From positions 186,001 through 250,000 of the forward strand of contig JBGUPJ010000048.1 of assembly GCA_045130235.1 (NCBI GenBank): a stretch of DNA of 64,000 bases, read 5' to 3'. Under the pieces are notes generated by a model. That model was not told the DNA's origin and made no database searches. It worked only from the letters and a program-made list of their open reading frames with translations. Numbering within the stretch: position 1 is the first letter of the stretch; every line of letters starts with the position of its first letter. This document shows positions 1-5,803 of this stretch, piece after piece. The position numbers were made by a program, and so were the translations under genes. This DNA is from UBA1756 sp045130235. GTDB taxonomy: Bacteria; Bacteroidota; Bacteroidia; Bacteroidales; WCHB1-69.

Positions 1-659
1 AATTCTCTTACCGGCTGATCCAATTTTTTATAAATCCCATCATATACTTTAGCACTAATCTTATCATACTTACCAGAAGATAAATATTCGGAAAATTTTG
101 ATTCTAAGAACAAAATTACGTTCTTGCCATCACATGTTGTTCCCGATAAAACAACATCCATATTTGAATAGTGGGCTTTTCCATTCTCATCTTCTCCAAC
201 CTTGTTTTTTCGTTCAAAGTAACTTTTTGTAAAGACACCTTTTATTTTCTTTTCATGCACGTTTTCGCTAATATCAATTTCAAGGCGATTATGTTCTGAA
301 ATAGAATAAAAACAAAGCAATGCCAACAATGAAGAGGAATGTAATCTTGTGATTCTCCTCCACTCTTGTCCATCACCGCCCACTGCTTGTTCAAATTTTT
401 CATCAAATAATTCTTGGTTTTTTAATTGAAAAACGTCATGAAGAACCTCCTTCGCTTTTTCCGTCAATTTTTGTTTCTTCATACCCTTTCCATCCACGAA
501 AGAAAAAGAGTTTTCAGAGTGATTCCCCTTCCACCACGTTTTAGAAAGTTTATCGATATTATTACTTACAATTGAATTTTCTGCAAAGAATTTTTCATAC
601 AATATTTTGTTTGTGCCAGAAACGTTCCGTAACATTTCTACAGTTACTTTTTCACACAT
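1..659 (-). CDS. PD-(D/E)XK nuclease-like protein, partial (3' end outside window)
   Basis: An open frame of 219 codons starts at the ATG at 657-659 and runs off the left edge with no stop, so the C-terminus is unseen. The visible protein is soluble, lysine- and glutamate-rich and has no signal peptide. The central part reads NMDVVLSG, then about ten residues later VILFLESKFSEYL. This D...ExK arrangement on two hydrophobic strands is the catalytic signature of PD-(D/E)XK nucleases and resembles the PGN_0703-like restriction endonuclease family of Bacteroidales. The frame is seen; the nuclease assignment is inference from one motif. The REP and transposase block beginning about 50 bp upstream suggests an accessory region. 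Confidence 0.5.
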   Translation of the reverse strand, partial: MCEKVTVEMLRNVSGTNKILYEKFFAENSIVSNNIDKLSKTWWKGNHSENSFSFVDGKGMKKQKLTEKAKEVLHDVFQLKNQELFDEKFEQAVGGDGQEWRRITRLHSSSLLALLCFYSISEHNRLEIDISENVHEKKIKGVFTKSYFERKNKVGEDENGKAHYSNMDVVLSGTTCDGKNVILFLESKFSEYLSSGKYDKISAKVYDGIYKKLDQPVRE

Positions 660-709
660 AATCTTATATTTTAATGGTTTAACAATAAATTTTTACATTT
701 ATCTTTGTG

Positions 710-809
710 GCGTGCCTTCGGCACGCTAGTTCTGGGGTGGTGCCTTGTACCCCGCACTGCGCTACGCTTGTACGGGGTTACCAGGATTTCGTGCCTTCGG
801 CACGAGGAG
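710..809 (+). repeat. 100-bp REP-derived palindromic repeat, copy 1
   Basis: This segment aligns over 100 bp with 1616-1715 with five mismatches by hand count. It opens with the hairpin GCGTGCCTTCGGCACGC, has a central pair of complementary ACCCCG and CGGGGT blocks, and closes with a second hairpin CGTGCC-TTC-GGCACG at 790-804. The four bases before the first hairpin are GTGG here, against GTAG in the other copy, so this may be a decayed copy. Confidence 0.85.
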
Positions 810-1013
810 GCGAGCTGGTTCACTACGTCTGTACGGGGGGCGTTGTGGGTACGAGGAGACTGCGATGGGTGTCGCGGTCATGTGCTGTGCAGAGCTTGTG
901 TGCGGTACACTGAGAGTACGAAGTGTTTATGGAGCAGGATTGTCGTGTACTGTGTCGCGTTGGTCTCTGGAGTAATGAGCGACTTTGCCTCCGTCACGAT
1001 GGAAAGAACGTTG
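810..1013. other. Gene-free stretch between REP units
   Basis: About 200 bp of GT-rich sequence. It carries scattered fragments resembling the neighbouring repeat (GTACGGGG, TACGAGGAG) but no clean hairpin and no frame I would call a gene. It is probably decayed REP-derived DNA. Confidence 0.5.
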
Positions 1014-1040
1014 CCGCAACTAAGTTGCATCTTGCGTGCT
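1014..1040 (+). repeat. 27-bp dispersed repeat, copy 1
   Basis: A 27-bp segment containing GCAAC-taa-GTTGC followed by ATCTTGCGTGCT. It recurs at 3311-3337 with two mismatches, both in the centre of the short GCAAC/GTTGC palindrome. Its end runs into the GCGTGCT hairpin of the REP cluster. Confidence 0.75.
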
Positions 1041-1120
1041 GAAAGCACGCTATCTTCGTAACCCCGTACGAAGTGCGGGGTGGGAGCGACACACGGAGTA
1101 CAGGCGTGCCGAAGGCACGC
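1034..1120. repeat. Cluster of three REP-type hairpins left of the transposase
   Basis: Three palindromes lie in tandem: GCGTGCT-GAA-AGCACGC (1034-1050), ACCCCGTAC-GAA-GTGCGGGGT (1061-1081, one G-T pair), and GCGTGCC-GAA-GGCACGC (1104-1120). Read on the minus strand the last is a GTAG (1120-1123) followed by CGTGCC-TTC-GGCACG. That GTAG overlaps the first base of the stop codon of the transposase gene. GTAG at the foot of a hairpin is the known recognition mark of REP elements acted on by RAYT transposases. Confidence 0.8.
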
Positions 1121-1632
1121 TACTAATCGTCCTTCAAAAAGTATCGTTCATCAATGGCAATCCCGTTTTCCTCAAGAAAGGCTCGGTACTCTTCTTCGAA
1201 GGATTTCCGTTTGTGATGCTCTTTCTGCCGCATAATGTAACCGACAATTTTATCCCTATCCTTGAGGCTGTAACTGAAAGCCGCATAACCAGTTGCCCAG
1301 CCTCGGAAAGCAGGAAAGTCAGGATTGATTTTCAGCCATTTGCTGCTGTCGGTTTTTATACGCTGTACAAATGCGGCAAGTGACATCGTCGGTGGCAAAG
1401 AAACGAGCATGTGAATGTGGTCGGGCATACCGCCGACACGGTAGGTCTGGCCGTCAAGATTCTTTACTATGCCATAGATGTAGGCATACAATTCACGGTC
1501 GTGCTCAATGGCGATGGTCTGCTCGCTGCGATAGGTGCGGAAGACAATGTGGTAGTAAGATGCAGTGTAACTCATACGATAGATAACGGGAGATGGGGGT
1601 GGTTATTGTTTTGTAGCGTGCCTTCGGCACGC
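1104..1632 (-). mobile_element. RAYT gene flanked by inverted REP units (REPtron-like)
   Basis: The transposase gene at 1123-1575 is bracketed by two REP units in opposite orientation: CTAC plus hairpin on the left (1104-1123) and GTAG plus hairpin on the right (1613-1632). The GTAG marks face the gene and the hairpins lie outside. This symmetric layout matches the organisation described for REP-associated tyrosine transposases in proteobacteria. The boundaries are those of the flanking hairpins; no target-site duplication was looked for, since Y1 transposases do not make one. Confidence 0.7.
1123..1575 (-). CDS. REP-associated tyrosine transposase (Y1/HUH, IS200-like)
   Basis: A 150-residue single-strand DNA transposase of the Y1_Tnp superfamily. 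The HUH metal-binding motif is visible as His53-Ile-His55 in the context MPDHIHMLVSLPP. The candidate nucleophile is Tyr113 in the segment DKIVGYIMRQKEHH. The C-terminal stretch FEEEYRAFL...DERYF is typical of the Bacteroidota branch annotated as 'IS200/IS605-like' or RAYT. The gene appears intact and of normal length. Because GTAG-hairpin REP units flank it in inverted orientation, and no tnpB-like gene is adjacent, I favour a RAYT acting on REP DNA over a free insertion sequence. Confidence 0.85.
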   Translation of the reverse strand: MSYTASYYHIVFRTYRSEQTIAIEHDRELYAYIYGIVKNLDGQTYRVGGMPDHIHMLVSLPPTMSLAAFVQRIKTDSSKWLKINPDFPAFRGWATGYAAFSYSLKDRDKIVGYIMRQKEHHKRKSFEEEYRAFLEENGIAIDERYFLKDD

Positions 1633-1715
1633 TGGTTCCGGGGTGGCGCCTTGTACCCCGCACTGCGCTGCGCTTGTACGGGGTTACCATGATTTCGTGC
1701 CTTCGGCACGAGGAG
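1616..1715 (+). repeat. 100-bp REP-derived palindromic repeat, copy 2
   Basis: Second copy of the repeat at 710-809, in the same orientation, five mismatches in 100. The GTAG tetranucleotide at 1613-1616 precedes the hairpin CGTGCC-TTC-GGCACG. It lies 38 bp upstream of the transposase start codon, so it could also carry regulatory signals for that gene. Confidence 0.85.
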
Positions 1716-1728
1716 CGACAGACAACTG

Positions 1729-1986
1729 CTATTCGCTATCAATCGTCCACTCAAACTGGTCTTTGAAGTCGTTGAAACAATCTTTACAAATCCAATGATA
1801 AGAATCCACAGTTGAATAACCCTGATGAAGAACTCCTTCATTGTTGGAGAATTTTGCTCCACAAAATTCACAATGATCGTGGTCCCACCCTTTTACGGCA
1901 TTGTATGCCCGGGCTATGAGTTTCACACCTTTCAGGTAGTTCTCCTGCCCCTGTAATCTCCAATCAACTTCTGTGTTGTTTTTCAT
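1729..1986 (-). CDS. Small zinc-ribbon protein, unknown function
   Basis: An 85-residue protein starting at the ATG at 1984-1986. A longer frame exists upstream but overlaps the next gene and looks non-coding before this Met. It carries two CxxC pairs, HCEFC and ICKDC, separated by about 28 residues, which should bind one zinc ion, and many aromatic and acidic residues (WDHDHCEFC, YHWICKDCF, FEWTID). I recognise no function. It lies about 100 bp downstream of the secreted protein gene on the same strand and next to the REP block, so it may be part of the accessory region. Confidence 0.65.
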   Translation of the reverse strand: MKNNTEVDWRLQGQENYLKGVKLIARAYNAVKGWDHDHCEFCGAKFSNNEGVLHQGYSTVDSYHWICKDCFNDFKDQFEWTIDSE

Positions 1987-2087
1987 TATTCCACTACTCC
2001 TTTTTAATCGCTTCTTAAATGCAATCAAAATGTTTTTTTTTATTGTATAGAGAACTGCCTTCATCCCATCACGTGAAGCCGGTTCGC

Positions 2088-3209
2088 CTATCGGTATGTG
2101 ATTTCCCTTGTCGCGCGCGAAACTAATACCCCATTGACATACTCCTCGCATTCTGTCCAGTTTCCATAGCTGTCGTACTGGTAGGTCCATGTCTGAGAGA
2201 GATCATCTTTCCCGTACGATTTCGAGACCATGTTTCCCCCATCATCATAACCAAAAATAATTTGGTTGATATACACGCCGACACCTTCCCAATTACGGGG
2301 GCACCAAACAGTTCCAAGAAATTGATTGTCGGATGTGCATACAATGGAGTAGAGCCTTCCGTTAGAATCGTAATCATAGAGGAGATACGGAGTGTCGTTG
2401 GGATGGGCGCGATAGCTCTTGGTATCCTTTAAATACTTCTGATGGTTTTTGGGAAACATAGGAAGCGAATATATCGCACGGCCATCTAATTCATACATAT
2501 ACACACTATCGATTTGATTGTCAGGTGCATATTTGATGGTATAGATTTTGTCCAACAAACCGTCACTGAACTTGAAAATGGCAATGGGGCGATTGGCGGA
2601 GTCGTATTCGATGCCTTCAACGTACTGCCAATAGCGGGCAGTGTCACCTGCTATTCCGGTAAGCACTTTGTACGATGTGGGATGTCCATCCCGAAAGGTG
2701 TAGCAGGCATCGGTTGCCCAAAAAGCCAGATTTTTGTCTTCTAACGACTGTTGGACATGAATTTCACCATGTCTCTGCTGGATATATTTCTTGCTTTTCT
2801 TGTGATACTTTTGGTAATAGCATGAATGGAGACTATGCACGAACATTTCGACAGAATGGTTCAGCGTGTCAAACGAATAGGTGACGGTTTCAATAGGGGT
2901 AGCCTCCCAGTGAACCAGTATTTTACGGCCCTTGAATACAGGAGGCATATATCTGTAACCGGTAACTTTCCGTGTATAGTTGTAGCGTGTTTCCTGTATC
3001 GACGCGATATTGCCCTTGAGGGGCAATGGCCGAACTTCATCCAGCAATTGGCTTTTGTACATTTCAGCAACATGGGTGAAGAAGAAGATAGACCCCATGT
3101 TGGGCTCCTCCAGAACCGCTTTGGCCTCGCGCTGCAAATTTTTGTCTATCTGCGCATTCGCGAAGAGGCCAAGCAGGCAAAAGGAAAGCAAGAGTGTGAT
3201 CTTTTTCAT
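2088..3209 (-). CDS. Exported protein with YD-repeat-like C-terminal segment
   Basis: About 373 residues from the Met of MKKITLLLSFCLLGLFANAQ, a clear signal peptide; an upstream in-frame TTG extension would bury it, so this start is preferred. The C-terminal third contains short motifs such as YDYDSNGRLYSI, FGYDDGGNMVSKSYG and YQYDSYGNWTE. These resemble single YD units of RHS-type beta-strand repeats, but there are only a few and no toxin domain follows. It is probably a periplasmic or surface protein. Function is unknown. The divergent 3210-3547 interval separates it from hicA. Confidence 0.7.
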   Translation of the reverse strand: MKKITLLLSFCLLGLFANAQIDKNLQREAKAVLEEPNMGSIFFFTHVAEMYKSQLLDEVRPLPLKGNIASIQETRYNYTRKVTGYRYMPPVFKGRKILVHWEATPIETVTYSFDTLNHSVEMFVHSLHSCYYQKYHKKSKKYIQQRHGEIHVQQSLEDKNLAFWATDACYTFRDGHPTSYKVLTGIAGDTARYWQYVEGIEYDSANRPIAIFKFSDGLLDKIYTIKYAPDNQIDSVYMYELDGRAIYSLPMFPKNHQKYLKDTKSYRAHPNDTPYLLYDYDSNGRLYSIVCTSDNQFLGTVWCPRNWEGVGVYINQIIFGYDDGGNMVSKSYGKDDLSQTWTYQYDSYGNWTECEEYVNGVLVSRATREITYR

Positions 3210-3310
3210 GGGAGGAGGTAAAAACAGGTCGCAAAAATACAAAAGTTTTCGGAATGTTTATCCCTTCACAGCAGAAATGTGAACCCTCATGAAGGGAAAA
3301 AGAGCGATTT

Positions 3311-3337
3311 CCGCAACATAGTTGCATCTTGCGTGCT
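3311..3337 (+). repeat. 27-bp dispersed repeat, copy 2
   Basis: Same orientation and 25 of 27 identical to 1014-1040. In this copy the sequence after GCGTGCT does not form the hairpin seen at 1034-1050, so it is either a truncated REP unit or an independent repeat. Confidence 0.7.
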
Positions 3338-3510
3338 TTATCAAAATATCATTGCTAGGTTGCAGAATAATCATGGAGGTGTTGGCACGGATTATTCCGA
3401 AAAAAATAAGTTGAATTTCAGTTTTCGGTATGATTGAGTGGTGAAAATATTATAAAATATTGATATTTAAGTTGAAATAATTTTATTTGGATTGTGGTTT
3501 TTCGATATTT

Positions 3511-3535
3511 TTATAACAAAAATGTTATAAATTTG
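3511..3535 (+). promoter_or_regulatory. hicAB promoter with overlapping operator-like inverted repeat
   Basis: A perfect inverted repeat TTATAAC-N6-GTTATAA (3511-3530) overlaps a candidate -7 box TAAATTTG (3528-3535) 12 bp upstream of the hicA start. HicB proteins with a C-terminal DNA-binding domain repress their own operon, so this is the expected operator position. No good -33 TTTG was found at normal spacing. Confidence 0.55.
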
Positions 3536-3547
3536 CAGCCGTACTAA

Positions 3548-3742
3548 ATGAACTATAAGATGAAGTGGAACGAATTGAGACGAATTGCCGAGTCGAAGGG
3601 TTGGTATTTATGGCGCAATGGCAGAAGCCATGATGTTTATAGACATCCGGATAGGGAGGATTTCCTTTACATAGAGCGGCATGAATCACAGGAAATAAGA
3701 CATGGGTTATACTGCAAGCTTAGAAAAACAATAGGATTTTGA
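3548..3742 (+). CDS. hicA: HicA-type mRNA interferase toxin
   Basis: A 64-residue basic protein of the HicA/YcfA family, a double-stranded-RNA-binding-fold toxin that cleaves mRNA. The N-terminal helix with GWYLWRNG and the strand RSHDVYRHP, containing the catalytic-type His, match the family; the end HGLYCKLRKTIGF is also typical. Start is either the ATG at 3548 or the one at 3560 (MKWNELRR), which fits the family N-terminus slightly better. It lies 13 bp before hicB, in the usual toxin-first order, and shares its promoter. Confidence 0.85.
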   Translation: MNYKMKWNELRRIAESKGWYLWRNGRSHDVYRHPDREDFLYIERHESQEIRHGLYCKLRKTIGF

Positions 3743-3755
3743 AATAATTATAAAG

Positions 3756-4160
3756 ATGAAAAAGAGAACTGCGTTAATTGAGATAGGTAAGGACGGTACT
3801 TTTGGCGTCTTCTCTCCAGATATAAAATCGGTTATATTTGGAGAAGGCAATACGGTGGCGGAAGCAAAGGCCGATTTTGAAAATTCGGTCAGAGAAATCA
3901 TCCAGTTTTGTCAGGAGGACGGCGTACAAGATCCAGATGATTTGAAAAACGTCACATTTGTATATAAATATGATATGCCATCTTTTTTGAACTACTACAA
4001 GTACCTCAATGTGACGCAGTTTGCCAGATATGCAGGTATAAATCCCTCCCTGATGCGGCAGTATAAGCATGGACAGGGCGCTTCAGAGAAACAGATAGCA
4101 AAGATACAGGATGCCATTCACAGAATTGGCAAGGAATTGTCATCGGTCAAGCTTCTGTAA
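3756..4160 (+). CDS. hicB: HicB-type antitoxin with C-terminal helix-turn-helix
   Basis: A 134-residue antitoxin. Residues 1-65 form the HicB partial RNase-H-like fold (KKRTALIEIGKDGTFGVFSPDI...FGEGNTVAEAKADFENSVREII), which binds HicA. Residues 85-130 form a helix-turn-helix (VTQFARYAGINPSLMRQYKHGQGASEKQIAKIQDAI) of the Cro/CI type. The two-domain layout fits autorepression of the hicAB operon through the inverted repeat upstream of hicA. Both genes appear intact. Confidence 0.88.
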   Translation: MKKRTALIEIGKDGTFGVFSPDIKSVIFGEGNTVAEAKADFENSVREIIQFCQEDGVQDPDDLKNVTFVYKYDMPSFLNYYKYLNVTQFARYAGINPSLMRQYKHGQGASEKQIAKIQDAIHRIGKELSSVKLL

Positions 4161-4183
4161 AATAATGAATTGAGCTACAATAG

Positions 4184-4203
4184 GTAGCGTGCCTCTGGCA
4201 CGC
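4184..4203 (+). repeat. Solitary REP unit (GTAG plus hairpin)
   Basis: GTAG (4184-4187) followed by CGTGCC-TCT-GGCACG (4188-4202) and a further C. It is the same unit as those flanking the transposase, 2.6 kb away, with a changed loop. It sits between the convergent hicB and TPM-domain genes and could also act as a transcription end or barrier. Confidence 0.75.
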
Positions 4204-4262
4204 CACTACTAAAGCGCATTCGTCCCGACCATCGCGGGTACGACGCTGTTGCACTCAGCGAG

Positions 4263-5123
4263 CTACCATTTGCCGCCGCCACCACCGCCGCCGAAGCCGC
4301 CGCTTCCGCCGAAGCCACGGAAGCCGCCGCCAAAGCTTCCGCCGCGACCGGAAGAGCTGCCGCCGAAACCGCCATGATAGGTGCGGCCGCCAGCGTTGCC
4401 CGAGCGGTTATGGGGAGTGAATACCCAACTCCAAAAGACAATCTTCCAGAATGTAGGGATGGGTTTTCCTGCCGGCAAAGTACCTGCCTTTTTCATCTTT
4501 TTATACTTCTTTGCCCCTGAAATGATCATGAGTACAAAAACGACAACTATGATGATGAGTACAAAAATAAAGACTCCTATAATGCGCCGTCGCTCCGCTT
4601 TTTCTATTTCATCAATCGTGATTTCACCCGCAATAATAGGCATCATCTTGTCTAAAGCTGCCACCACGCCGCCATAATAGTCATTCTCTTTGAAGTGTTC
4701 AATCATCACATCGTTCGCAATACGGTTGGCGTAAGCATCGGGCAGAACCGGCTCAAGATCGTAGCCTACTGCAATATACACTTCGCCTTGTTCCGATTTG
4801 GTCTTGGGCTTGATGAGGATGACCACGCCGTTATTCTTGTTGGCCTCTTTGCTGCGCACGCCCCATTTGTCGCCAATCTCGTAAGCGAACTCGCTGGCCG
4901 CCATGCCATTGAGACTCTTGACGGTCACCACGCAGATCATGTTGCTGGTGGTGTCGTTGAAAGCTACGAGGCGATTTTCCAGCTGGGTCACCTGCTCTTT
5001 CGTCATCAAGTGTGCAAAGTCGTTGACCAAGCGTGGCGGGTTGGGGCGTGTAGGAATCTGTGCGAAACAAGAGACTATACCCCACAGTAAAATCAGTAAT
5101 GCGCTGATTTTCTTCATTTTCAT
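4263..5123 (-). CDS. TPM-domain membrane protein (YgcG family)
   Basis: A 286-residue protein: signal peptide (ISALLILLWGIVSCFAQ), a TPM domain at about 30-155 (LVNDFAHLMTKEQVTQLENRL...NNGVVILIKPK...YDLEPVLPDAYANRI), one transmembrane helix at about 185-205, and a glycine-rich tail ending GGFGGGGGGGKW. TPM domains occur in membrane-anchored proteins tied to repair or assembly of membrane complexes; the exact role here is unknown. Its ATG overlaps the LemA stop by one base (TAATG), so the two are translationally coupled. LemA-TPM pairs are common across bacteria. Confidence 0.88.
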   Translation of the reverse strand: MKMKKISALLILLWGIVSCFAQIPTRPNPPRLVNDFAHLMTKEQVTQLENRLVAFNDTTSNMICVVTVKSLNGMAASEFAYEIGDKWGVRSKEANKNNGVVILIKPKTKSEQGEVYIAVGYDLEPVLPDAYANRIANDVMIEHFKENDYYGGVVAALDKMMPIIAGEITIDEIEKAERRRIIGVFIFVLIIIVVVFVLMIISGAKKYKKMKKAGTLPAGKPIPTFWKIVFWSWVFTPHNRSGNAGGRTYHGGFGGSSSGRGGSFGGGFRGFGGSGGFGGGGGGGKW

Positions 5124-5722
5124 TAGAATTCAAAATTCACTTCAGGAGCTTTTTCTGCACCGGCAGCCGCCTCGAAGTAGGCGCGTTTTTCAAAACCGCA
5201 CATGCTAGCTACGATATTTTTGGGGAATACGCGAATGGATTTGTTGTAGTCTTGCACTGCTTCGTTGAATTTCTTTCTTTCCACAGCGATACGGTTCTCC
5301 GTTCCCTCCAGCTGGGCTTGCAGGTCGCGGAAGTTCTGGTTGGCTTTCAGTTCGGGATAACGCTCCACGGTTACCAGCAGTCGGCTGAGGGAGGAAGAGA
5401 GCTGATCCTGAGCCTTTTGGAAAGCGGCCAGCTGTTCGGGGGTGGCGTTTGCGGGGTCGATGGTGACGGAGGTGGCGGCAGCCCTGGCACTGATCACTTC
5501 GTTGAGTGTGCTCTTCTCGAAGTCGGCAGCACCCTTGACGGTGGCGACCAGCTGCGGCACGAGGTCGGCGCGGCGCTGGTACACATTCTGTACCTGGCTC
5601 CATGCTTCAGCAGCCTTTTCGTCTTTGCTTACCAAAGAGTTGTACATTACAATGCCTGATAAAATAAATATCAGCAGGAGTCCGCCAATGACGCATAAAG
5701 TAATGATGGTTCCTTTTTTCAT
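5123..5722 (-). CDS. lemA: LemA family protein
   Basis: A 199-residue protein with an N-terminal membrane anchor (IITLCVIGGLLLIFILSGIVMY) followed by the LemA helical domain: WSQVQNVYQRRADLVPQLVATVKG, a long helical middle, then the family signature AVQDYNKSIRVFPKNIVA and the usual small tail. LemA proteins are membrane-attached helical bundles of unknown biochemical function. The gene is followed directly, with one base of overlap, by the TPM-domain gene. Confidence 0.92.
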   Translation of the reverse strand: MKKGTIITLCVIGGLLLIFILSGIVMYNSLVSKDEKAAEAWSQVQNVYQRRADLVPQLVATVKGAADFEKSTLNEVISARAAATSVTIDPANATPEQLAAFQKAQDQLSSSLSRLLVTVERYPELKANQNFRDLQAQLEGTENRIAVERKKFNEAVQDYNKSIRVFPKNIVASMCGFEKRAYFEAAAGAEKAPEVNFEF

Positions 5723-5756
5723 TTTGGTTTTTCTTTTAATGGTTGTTATAATGTTG

Positions 5757-5803
5757 ATTATTAATTAATTATTAATTGTTAATTGTAAATTATTAATTGT
5801 CAA
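5757..5803. repeat. TTAATTGT-type low-complexity repeat
   Basis: The gap between lemA and the upstream tolC-like gene is largely made of near-repeats of ATTAATTGTTAATTG. It overlaps the last codons of the TolC-like gene. Such AT-rich short repeats are common in intergenic DNA of this phylum. Confidence 0.55.

Larger units (their letters stand above)
3210..3547. other. Divergent intergenic region
   Basis: No gene seen. It contains a candidate minus-strand -7 box TATTTTTG at 3232-3239 for the exported-protein gene, a hairpin-forming stretch at 3262-3296 (CCCTTCA with TGAAGGG, competing with TTCACA/TGTGAA), the second copy of the 27-bp repeat at 3311-3337, and a strongly AT-rich tract leading into the hicAB promoter. 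Confidence 0.5.

Noticed and set aside
705..1061. 118-residue frame across the REP region
   Set aside because: It translates palindromic repeat DNA, is rich in Cys, Arg and Val with no pattern, and shares its path with two other frames. No sign of coding.
1123..1575. Complete IS200/IS605 insertion sequence with tnpB
   Set aside because: No tnpB-like gene is adjacent and the flanking hairpins are REP-type with GTAG, so RAYT is the better reading.
2088..3209. RHS or polymorphic toxin
   Set aside because: Only a few YD-like units, no RHS core and no C-terminal toxin domain; the protein is too short.
3262..3296. Intrinsic terminator
   Set aside because: The CCCTTCA/TGAAGGG stem has a 21-base loop and competes with an inner stem; it lies upstream of both flanking genes, so no transcript would end there.
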